From NCBI GenBank assembly GCA_903819605.1, contig CAIJEA010000614.1, positions 1-16,077 on the forward strand: 16,077 nt of DNA, read 5' to 3'. Below are positions 6,788 through 12,458 of the stretch, one piece after another. The position numbers and the translations under genes are program-made. Source of the DNA: an uncultured cyanobacterium (lineage in GTDB: Bacteria; Cyanobacteriota; Cyanobacteriia; Pseudanabaenales; Pseudanabaenaceae). The notes under the pieces were generated by a model that was not told where the DNA came from, did not search any database, and was given only the letters and a program-made list of their open reading frames with translations. Every line of letters begins with the position of its first letter. Within the stretch, counting starts at the first letter, position 1.

Positions 6788-6795
6788 ATATTTCA

Positions 6796-7680
6796 TTGAT
6801 TACATCTGCTGTTGAAATATATCACGCAAGATTCCGCAAGGTGCTTGAGTACATTGATGCTCATCTGGATGAAGACCTCACCGTTGATCGCCTCAGCAGC
6901 GTTGCTGCATTCTCGAAGTATCATTTTCACAGGCAGTTCTCTGAGTTTTTCGGGATTAACGTCTATAAGTACATTCAGCTCAATCGCCTGAAGCGTGCTG
7001 CTTATCAACTAGCTTTTCGCGATCGCAGTTCGATTATCGATATCGCGCTGGCAAGTGGCTACGAAAACCCTGAATCGTTTTCTCGCGCATTCAAGAAGAG
7101 CATAGGGCAGACCCCTTCCGATTTCAGAAATCAGCCGCAGTGGAATCCTTGGCACTCGATTTACCAACCATTAAGTGACCTAAGGATCAATTACATGAAA
7201 CCAGAAAACCAACCTGTGCAAGTCAAGCTAATTAATTTTAAAGACACCAAAGTTGCTGCTCTTGAGCACCGTGGCGACCCAAATCTCATAGAGAACTCTG
7301 TACGCAAGTTTATCGAATGGCGAAAACAGAACAATCTACCTCCTAAGGTCAGTGACACCTTCAATATCCTCTATGACAATCCAGCCGAAATTGCACCAGA
7401 CGACTATCGCTTGGATATCTGTGCAGTAACAGAACGCGAGGTAGCTGACAATCAATTTGGGATTGTAGAAAAAACTATTCCCGGTGGTAGATGCGCCGTA
7501 TTGCGGCATATAGGCTCTGACACTAACCTTGGTGAAAGCATCACGTATTTGTACTCCAAGTGGCTACCTTTGAGCGGAGAAGAACTGCGAGACTTTCCAC
7601 CGTTTCTTCAGAGACTTAGTTTTTTCCCAGATGTGCCTGAGTATGAGGCGATTATAGATATTTTTCTTCCGCTCAAGTAA
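6796..7680 (+). CDS. AraC-family regulator with GyrI-like effector-binding domain
   Basis: From TTG 6796 the protein has 294 aa. Residues about 8-108 form the double helix-turn-helix of AraC/XylS proteins: LTVDRLSSVAAFSKYHFHRQ, then IDIALASGYENPESFSRAFK and IGQTPSDFR. Residues about 135-294 resemble the GyrI-like (BacR/SOUL-type) domain that binds bulky hydrophobic or cationic drugs: VQVKLINFKDTKVAALEHRG, DICAVTE, and the C-terminal PEYEAIIDIFLPLK with the characteristic Glu. The architecture is that of SoxS/Rob-like one-component multidrug sensors (Rob is the known example). It is a cytosolic DNA-binding protein. No target gene is obvious: its neighbours are the cupin gene upstream and a convergent LuxR gene. 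One HIP1 occurs at about 7019. Confidence 0.93.
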   Translation: MITSAVEIYHARFRKVLEYIDAHLDEDLTVDRLSSVAAFSKYHFHRQFSEFFGINVYKYIQLNRLKRAAYQLAFRDRSSIIDIALASGYENPESFSRAFKKSIGQTPSDFRNQPQWNPWHSIYQPLSDLRINYMKPENQPVQVKLINFKDTKVAALEHRGDPNLIENSVRKFIEWRKQNNLPPKVSDTFNILYDNPAEIAPDDYRLDICAVTEREVADNQFGIVEKTIPGGRCAVLRHIGSDTNLGESITYLYSKWLPLSGEELRDFPPFLQRLSFFPDVPEYEAIIDIFLPLK

Positions 7681-7731
7681 CCTCGCCGCAGATTAGACGA
7701 AGCCTTGGACTTTCAGTGAGTGTCATAAATA

Positions 7732-7878
7732 GCGATTGCCTAGTGACTTCTACTGAGCGATCGCTAATAATCAGCACTTACGGCAGATAAAGATGGGCTC
7801 GCTATGTTCTAAGGATAAATTTTTCAAAGCGATCTCAATAACGCAAAACTTTGGTAGATAGATAATTGAGGCGATCGC
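7732..7878. repeat. Degenerate HIP1-spaced repeat copy
   Basis: GCGATTGC at 7732, GCGATCGC at 7757, GCGATCTC at 7829 and GCGATCGC at 7871. The last pair is 42 bp apart, and its spacer ends GGTAGATAGATAATTGAG, nearly identical to the long B spacer at 9948-9980. It fills most of the gap between the convergent AraC-GyrI and LuxR genes; no terminator hairpin with a T run was seen there. Confidence 0.6.
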
Positions 7879-7925
7879 AAAATTCAACCGTTATCTCCTA
7901 AATGCATTCATCATCGATCGCAAAA

Positions 7926-8609
7926 TTAAAGATTTGTTCTATTAGAGTTATTGAGAGACAAATGTGCCACCATCTCAGCACGTGATGATACATTTAACTT
8001 TCGATACATCCTTTTTAAGGCTTGTTTTACCGAGTTTTCCGTAATCCACAATGCCGCTCCAATTTCTGAACTGGTTAATCCTTGAGCAACTAATTCGGCA
8101 ATTTGTGATTCTCGATTAGTTAAATGATTTATATTTGAGCCAAAAGCCACGGTTTGCGATCTCAATGCCGCTAAACGGCTGGAAATATGTAAACACACAG
8201 CATTAAGGTCTGCCAAGTTATCGGTATTAAAAGCAGGATCGTTACGATGGCGAGTAACAGCAATTCCGCCCACAAGTTGCCCATAACTGATAACGGGTCC
8301 AAGCATGACATGACCATGATCTTCACGAGGACAGATTTTTTGCCACATGCCCACAGGTAAAATCACTTCTTCATGGACAGCAGCATGGCGTTGAACTAAA
8401 TAGCGCAACACAGGATTGGAGTCTAGAGATAGAGCCAATCTGATCATGTTAGGAGCCTTAGTATTTATCTTTGGTATTTGGTCTAGGAAAATCAGTCCCC
8501 ACCGAGTTGCCGCAAAATATTCACCTATTTGCGCCATGATTGGCTGTCTCAGTTCTTGGTCATTCTGAACTTGGGCGATCGCCGTAAATAAATTCTGTAA
8601 AGTTTGCAT
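7926..8609 (-). CDS. LuxR-family regulator with an N-terminal GAF-like sensor region
   Basis: The protein has 227 aa. The C-terminal 60 residues are a typical LuxR/FixJ helix-turn-helix: HLTNRESQIAELVAQGLTSS, EIGAALWITENSVKQALKRM, YRKLNVSSRAEMVAHL. The N-terminal part (about 1-150) has the look of a GAF domain: an initial helix QNLFTAIAQVQNDQEL, a strand RWGLIFLDQ, and the late pair VISYGQLVGGIAVTRHR and FNTDNLADLNAVCLHISSRL. The ligand is unknown and no chromophore cysteine can be assigned. It is divergent from the PfpI gene with a 101-bp gap, an arrangement that often means control of the neighbour. It ends toward the AraC-GyrI gene. Confidence 0.88.
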   Translation of the reverse strand: MQTLQNLFTAIAQVQNDQELRQPIMAQIGEYFAATRWGLIFLDQIPKINTKAPNMIRLALSLDSNPVLRYLVQRHAAVHEEVILPVGMWQKICPREDHGHVMLGPVISYGQLVGGIAVTRHRNDPAFNTDNLADLNAVCLHISSRLAALRSQTVAFGSNINHLTNRESQIAELVAQGLTSSEIGAALWITENSVKQALKRMYRKLNVSSRAEMVAHLSLNNSNRTNL

Positions 8610-8710
8610 CGTTCTTGCTTTGTGATTAAAGAGTACCCGTTCGAGGTCTATTCATAAATTGGGATTGAAATTATCTTAGCTTTATTGAATTTGAAATTAG
8701 GAAAAAATAG
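8610..8710. promoter_or_regulatory. Divergent control region between the LuxR and PfpI genes
   Basis: This 101-bp AT-rich gap must carry promoters for both directions. Two copies of TTGAAATTA (8665-8673 and 8691-8699), 26 bp apart, lie on the PfpI side and could be half-sites for the LuxR regulator. AGGA at 8699-8702 is the likely PfpI ribosome binding site. No convincing -35/-10 pair was found. Confidence 0.35.
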
Positions 8711-9397
8711 ATGAGTGCTACGGAAAGATTACAAATCGGCATTTTTATTTGTCCCAATTGCTATATCCCAGACGTAATTGGCGTTTATAGCGTATTTAGT
8801 GTTGTACCAGAGTGCGATATTCATTTTATTTGGCAGAACAAAGACATTGTAGTAGGATTTCCCAATTTCCCAATGCAACCAACCACCACATTTGCAGAAT
8901 GTCCTCAGCATCTTGATGTTTTGTGTATTGGAGCAGTTACAGGTGTTCTACCCAATGAAGCTTTGAAATTTCTTGTAGATATTGGCAGTCAGTCAAAGTA
9001 TCTAATTGGTATTTGTGGTGGGAGTTTAATGTTAGCAGCACTAGGATTACTGAAGGGCTATCGAGCGACAGCGAGTTTTTCTTTGGTTGACGACCTTCCC
9101 AAGTTTGGGGCAATTCCAGTAAAAGGAGGTGAAGTGGTTGTCGATCGGAACCGAATTACCGCGAGTCCAGTTTGTGGTTCTTTTGATGCAGGCTTAATTG
9201 TTTTAAGTAATCTGCGTGGTGAAGATGCTGCAAAGGAAGTTGAGTTGACGCTCGAATATGCACCTCATCCGCCCTTTGGTACGGGTAGTCCAGAGTTGGC
9301 AGGAGTGGAACTTACACAAAAAGTGATGAGGAAGTATGAAGCAGGCTTTAACGAGTTTCGGCAAGCAGCTCAGAGTGTTTATGAGCGTTTGATTTAA
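8711..9397 (+). CDS. DJ-1/PfpI family protein
   Basis: The protein has 228 aa. It starts with the family strand LQIGIFICPNCYIPDVIGVY. The nucleophile elbow is LIGICGGSLMLAALGLLKG with Cys102, followed by YRATASFS and VVVDRNRITASPVCGSFDAG, the order found in the isonitrile hydratase/AraC-amidase-like branch of the DJ-1/PfpI superfamily. The C-terminus ELTLEYAPHPPF is also typical of that branch. Possible roles are isonitrile hydration, glyoxal detoxification or amidase-like chemistry; sequence alone does not choose. It lacks a DNA-binding domain. The divergent LuxR gene is its probable regulator, and the membrane protein gene follows after 15 nt. Confidence 0.88.
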   Translation: MSATERLQIGIFICPNCYIPDVIGVYSVFSVVPECDIHFIWQNKDIVVGFPNFPMQPTTTFAECPQHLDVLCIGAVTGVLPNEALKFLVDIGSQSKYLIGICGGSLMLAALGLLKGYRATASFSLVDDLPKFGAIPVKGGEVVVDRNRITASPVCGSFDAGLIVLSNLRGEDAAKEVELTLEYAPHPPFGTGSPELAGVELTQKVMRKYEAGFNEFRQAAQSVYERLI

Positions 9398-9412
9398 AAA
9401 GAAGGATTGATT

Positions 9413-9865
9413 ATGAAATACGCAAGAAAAACCGCTTCGATTGGAGGAGCGACTTCAGATTCATCACTAGCGATCGCCGATCTAAATAAACCATTAATAC
9501 TGGGATTGTATATTGTAGCGATTCTATTTAATCTCTGTCTAATCGCCCAAGTATTTACTGTAGGAATGGCTTACTTTTACGATCCTGAATGGTGGCAGAT
9601 TCATGGTTGGTTGGTTCGTGGGTACGGTGGGCTGTCACTAATTTTAGCGATATGGGTTTGTTTTGGTAATTTTTCTCAACGGATTCGCAGCCTTGCAATT
9701 AGTATGCCAATTGTTTTAGGACTTCAGGTCTTGACAATTCACTTAAAAACTCCAATTCCTCTTGCTGTTGTCCATCCTTTAATCGGTTTCACTCTATTTT
9801 CGGCTTCTACGTCATTGGTACATCGGATAAGTGAGTTCATATTTCCAAAGACTGAACTGAAGTAA
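9413..9865 (+). CDS. Four-helix membrane protein (DUF6220-like)
   Basis: From ATG 9413 (GAAGGA at 9401-9406; an in-frame TTG at 9407 is too close to that site) the protein has 150 aa. About four hydrophobic segments are visible, near 28-50, 68-86, 93-111 and 117-138. Polar landmarks are WWQIHGWLVRGYG between helices 1 and 2 and VVHPLIGF before helix 4; two conserved-looking His are at the membrane edges. This resembles DUF6220, a small bacterial membrane family without known function. It starts 15 nt after the PfpI gene and should share its transcript. One HIP1 site lies near codon 20. Confidence 0.7.
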   Translation: MKYARKTASIGGATSDSSLAIADLNKPLILGLYIVAILFNLCLIAQVFTVGMAYFYDPEWWQIHGWLVRGYGGLSLILAIWVCFGNFSQRIRSLAISMPIVLGLQVLTIHLKTPIPLAVVHPLIGFTLFSASTSLVHRISEFIFPKTELK

Positions 9866-9876
9866 TTAGCCAACTA

Positions 9877-10063
9877 GCGATCGCCTTTAAGAGATAGATT
9901 GTTAATGCGATCGCCTAGAAATCACGACTCAGGGTAATAGCGATCGCCCTCACCAAACCTCTAATAGATAGATAATTGAGGCGATCGCCTAGAAATTACG
10001 ACTTATGATAATAGCGATAGCTTCCAGCAAACCCTTTAGCAGATAAATAATTTAGGCGATCAC
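9877..10063. repeat. HIP1-spaced tandem repeat array, six sites
   Basis: GCGATCGC at 9877, 9907, 9940 and 9981, then variants GCGATAGC at 10014 and GCGATCAC at 10056. Spacing is 30, 33, 41, 33 and 42 bp. Two spacer types alternate. Spacer A is always 25 nt (CTAGAAATCACGACTCAGGG then TAATA). Spacer B is 22 nt (CTTTAAGAGATAGATTGTTA then AT) or 33-34 nt (with an extra 11-12 nt at its 5' end). Where the octamer is preceded by AG, or followed by CT, neighbouring sites can pair as AGGCGATCGC with GCGATCGCCT, giving hairpins with A spacers as loops. Spacers recur, so this is not a CRISPR array. Confidence 0.85.
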
Positions 10064-10114
10064 TCTATTTCAAGTTATAGTATATACGCAACAACACGAT
10101 CAGAAGTATTTCTC

Positions 10115-10480
10115 ATGTCTATCAATGGAAGCTGCCACTGCAAGGCTACACAGTTCGAGGTCTCTGAAGCTCCCGACTCTTTAACTCAATGTACGTGTTC
10201 ATTTTGCTCTAAACGTGGAGCGTTGCATGCTTACTACAAGCCAGAGCAGTTCAAACTAAAAACCTCGCGAGATCGGGTTTCGACATATCAGTGGAATACC
10301 TACACTGCGGCTCACCACTACTGTGCAATTTGCGGTTGTGGAACTTATTCAGAAGCGCCCGACTTTTCTACTGGAAAGCCAGACTTTGGGAATATGAAGG
10401 TTAGCGTCAACGCACGTCTCCTTGATAACTTTGACTTGAGCAACATTAAAGTCAATATGATCGACGGCAAGAACTTTTAG
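10115..10480 (+). CDS. GFA/CENP-V family zinc protein
   Basis: The protein has 121 aa. The zinc-binding pattern of the GFA (glutathione-dependent formaldehyde-activating) fold is complete: Cys7-His8-Cys9 in GSCHCKATQFEV, Cys26-x-Cys28-x2-Cys31 in QCTCSFCSKRGA, and Cys70-x2-Cys73 in YCAICGCGTYSE. Despite the family name, most members are not proven formaldehyde enzymes; S-hydroxymethylglutathione synthase activity is known or claimed for only a few. There is no formaldehyde dehydrogenase beside it. It has no HIP1 site and a more even base composition than most of its neighbours, and lies between two HIP1 arrays. GFA proteins are frequent integron cassette cargo, which fits the attC-like motif 55 nt after its stop. 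Confidence 0.92.
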   Translation: MSINGSCHCKATQFEVSEAPDSLTQCTCSFCSKRGALHAYYKPEQFKLKTSRDRVSTYQWNTYTAAHHYCAICGCGTYSEAPDFSTGKPDFGNMKVSVNARLLDNFDLSNIKVNMIDGKNF

Positions 10481-10535
10481 TGAGTATTGCTAGTGAACAG
10501 TCGGAAAGTTAAAAAGCGAACCACCGAGCATGGAC

Positions 10536-10551
10536 GACTAACCCCTCGCTC
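10536..10551 (+). other. attC-like half-site after the GFA gene
   Basis: GACTAACCCCTCGCTC resembles the left (R''-L'') half of an integron attC site, whose core is RYYYAAC followed by a C-T-C-G-C/T-T-C block. It matches the motif at 11120-11135 at 12 of 16 positions. The second base departs from the RYYYAAC consensus, and the right half ending in GTTRRRY was not found before the next start. A separate small inverted repeat, AATCTGG (10552-10558) and CCAGATT (10578-10584), encloses the next ATG. Confidence 0.35.
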
Positions 10552-10569
10552 AATCTGGGTGACAACTGC

Positions 10570-11118
10570 ATGAAGAACCAGATTATAGTCTTCGCTTTTG
10601 TCAGGAACATCATGATCGGACGCGAAGGAATGACCAAGAGCTTCCTATTGAATGCATTTGCTGACTGCGGAGCCAGCAAGCCTGAGTCATTTTTGTCTAC
10701 TGGAAACTTTGCTTTTACCCTGGGCGAAGGCGAACTAAAGGAATTCGAGAACGAGATCTCGAGAGTGATTGCCAAGACGTTGGGAAGAGTTGAGCCTGTG
10801 TTCTGTAGAAGCCTCACATATATCACTTCATTGATTGAGTCAGGTCCATTTCAAGGAAAAGACGATCCAAAAATCTATGAAAGATGCGTCTCATTTCTGA
10901 GTCAAGCACCGTCCAGCAGTCTAGTGTTACCGATAGTCTCGAAACGTGGTGACGTTGAAGTTTTCAAGCTTGCTAAAGCTGAGGCATTTAGCACGACACG
11001 GCTGATCGGTGGGCGTACAAGCTCCGCAGGAACAATCCTTGAACCACTACTGGAGTCTAAAGTAACGACGCGCAACTGGAATACCGTGCTTAGGTTGTAC
11101 TCAAGAGCCTTGAAATGA
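10570..11118 (+). CDS. DUF1697 family protein
   Basis: The protein has 182 aa, the usual DUF1697 length. The N-terminus IIVFAFVRNIMIGREGMTKS replaces the family's LRGINVGG motif with a diverged version. FLLNAFADCGASKPESFLST and GNFAFTL match the next conserved block, and the C-terminal TTRNWNTVLRLYSRAL matches the hallmark T-x-R-N-x-x-T. The function of the family is unknown; the fold is small alpha/beta. It has no HIP1 and lies 89 nt after the GFA gene on the same strand, each gene followed by an attC-like motif. DUF1697 proteins, like GFA proteins, are common in mobile accessory DNA. No clear ribosome binding site precedes ATG; ATG 10609 is an internal alternative but would lose the first conserved block. 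Confidence 0.85.
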   Translation: MKNQIIVFAFVRNIMIGREGMTKSFLLNAFADCGASKPESFLSTGNFAFTLGEGELKEFENEISRVIAKTLGRVEPVFCRSLTYITSLIESGPFQGKDDPKIYERCVSFLSQAPSSSLVLPIVSKRGDVEVFKLAKAEAFSTTRLIGGRTSSAGTILEPLLESKVTTRNWNTVLRLYSRALK

Positions 11119-11119
11119 A

Positions 11120-11135
11120 GCCTAACCATTCGTTC
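11120..11135 (+). other. attC-like half-site after the DUF1697 gene
   Basis: GCCTAACCATTCGTTC begins one base after the DUF1697 stop codon. GCCTAAC fits the attC R'' consensus RYYYAAC exactly, and the following CATTCGTTC is typical of the left side of many environmental attC sites. No matching GAACGAATG...GTTAGGC was found in the next 200 nt, so at most half a site remains. Confidence 0.4.
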
Positions 11136-11195
11136 TACTTGACACCATCCGAAATAGACGTTGCTGGTGAGATTGGTTGTTATACCAAACCTTGA

Positions 11196-11294
11196 AGTCC
11201 CGTAAATTGGCTGTTATTAGACAAGTTTAAGCAATCAAAAATGGTTGGCTTTATTATTGATTTCGGAGAAGTTGTCGATGATCACAAGAGCTAA
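11196..11294 (+). pseudogene. Orphan gene end related to the 2389-2493 tail
   Basis: The frame is open from 11196 to TAA 11292-11294, preceded by TGA at 11193, and carries VNWLLLDKFKQSKMVGFIID followed by FGEVVDDHKS. Pattern and order match the out-of-frame tail after the DUF6714-like gene (VNYWL..., MIGFVVEFGEVIG). Nothing else of the gene is recognisable upstream, so this appears to be the last 3' end of a second family member. The rest of 11136-11358 holds no gene or RNA I can recognise. Confidence 0.4.
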
Positions 11295-11358
11295 GAACTA
11301 ATAAAGGATCGCCATCTAAAAAGTAACAAGTCTTTTGAGACTAATTGCGTTTTGGATA

Positions 11359-11607
11359 GCGATCGCCTTCAGCATACCTTTAGCAGATAGACAATTGAGG
11401 CGATCACCTAGAAATCACGACTCACAGTAATAGCGATCGGCTTTAGGAGATGGATTGTTGATGCGATCTCCGAGAAATCATGACTCACGGTAATAGCGAT
11501 CGCCTTTAGAGTATGAATTATGAGGCGATCGCCTAGAAATCACGAATCACAGTAACAGCGATCGCCTACAAAAAAACCTTTAATAGATAGATAATTGATG
11601 CGATCGC
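11359..11607. repeat. HIP1-spaced tandem repeat array, eight sites
   Basis: GCGATCGC or one-base variants start at 11359, 11400, 11433, 11463, 11496, 11525, 11558 and 11600, spaced 41, 33, 30, 33, 29, 33 and 42 bp. The A spacers (25 nt, AGAAATCACGACTCACAG core) occur three times. B spacers are short (TTTAGGAGATGGATTGTTGA) or long (ending TTTAGCAGATAGACAATTGA or AATAGATAGATAATTGAT). Order and orientation are the same as in the array at 9877-10063. The sites can form 8-10 bp stems with A or B loops. No open reading frame uses the array. Confidence 0.88.
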
Positions 11608-11716
11608 CTTTTAGCTATATCGGAATCTGTACTAATTTTTCATAAATATCCAGATTAAACTAAAGTTATTTTGTAAATCCCAGTTAGATATTTAGATATA
11701 TGGAGAGTCAGCAAAA

Positions 11717-12292
11717 ATGAATTTGGCAGAGATTCCAGATAATATACCAATTCCTAAAGATGATGGTGCAGCAGATCATTTACTTCATAGCAGATTACCT
11801 GAATTAACTCTTCGTGCCACAAATAACGAATTAATTAATATTGGGAAATTGGCTGGCATCGTTGTGATTTATATCTATCCAATGACTGGAAAACCAGATA
11901 CACTATTACCATGTGGTTGGAATGAGATTGCAGGAGCAAGAGGATGTACACCGCAATCATGTGGTTTTAGGGATCATTATTCAGAACTTCAGGCTCTAAA
12001 TACATCGGTATTTGGACTTAGCGTGCAGGAGACAGATTATCAATTGGAAGCTAAAGAGCGTTTACATTTACCATTCGAGCTAATCAGCGACTCTAAACTA
12101 CTACTTAAATCAACGCTTAACTTACCAACATTTATAGTTCAAGGTATGGAGTTATACAAACGAATTACATTGATAGCTAAAGATGGCAATATCGAAAAAG
12201 TTTTCTACCCTGTATTCCCTCCTAATGAAAATGTAGATGCCGTGATTAAGTGGTTGAGCAAATATCTAACACAAGATAAAGATCCGCTCTGA
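11717..12292 (+). CDS. BCP-like peroxiredoxin
   Basis: The protein has 191 aa. The thioredoxin fold carries YIYPMTGKPDTLLPCGWNEI and AGARGCTPQSCGFRDHYSEL. The latter aligns with the bacterioferritin comigratory protein (BCP/PrxQ) active site GCTxQxCxxRD, so Cys77 is the expected peroxidatic cysteine and Cys82 the resolving one, five residues apart. LPFELISDSKLLLK and LPTFIVQG follow as in other Prx proteins. It should reduce hydrogen peroxide or organic peroxides in the cytosol using thioredoxin. The 'TG(K/R)P' plus long insert form is a recognised Prx subgroup. GGAGAG at 11702-11707 lies 9 nt before ATG. The reductase-like fusion downstream starts 167 nt later and may or may not be linked. 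Confidence 0.9.
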   Translation: MNLAEIPDNIPIPKDDGAADHLLHSRLPELTLRATNNELINIGKLAGIVVIYIYPMTGKPDTLLPCGWNEIAGARGCTPQSCGFRDHYSELQALNTSVFGLSVQETDYQLEAKERLHLPFELISDSKLLLKSTLNLPTFIVQGMELYKRITLIAKDGNIEKVFYPVFPPNENVDAVIKWLSKYLTQDKDPL

Positions 12293-12458
12293 GTTTCATC
12301 TTAATTTGACTAACTCACAACTACAAAACCAAACTTAAGTACAGGATTTTATTAAACTTAGGGACAATTCAAGAACTAGCGATCGCCTCACAACAGAAAA
12401 CTTAGCTAATTTGTAATATAAAATCTAGTTGAGACCCATCATTCCCCTAAGATGTCCC

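Noticed and set aside
6772..6795. TTG 6772 as start of the AraC-GyrI protein
   Set aside because: No ribosome binding site is suitably placed, whereas AAGGAGG stands 8 nt before TTG 6796.
10509..10826. Minus-strand frame of 105 codons over the DUF1697 start
   Set aside because: It is antisense to a gene with clear family motifs and shows no recognisable domain.
9877..11607. CRISPR array
   Set aside because: Regular spacing is present, but the 'repeat' is only the 8-bp HIP1 site and the spacers recur in two types; no cas genes are nearby.
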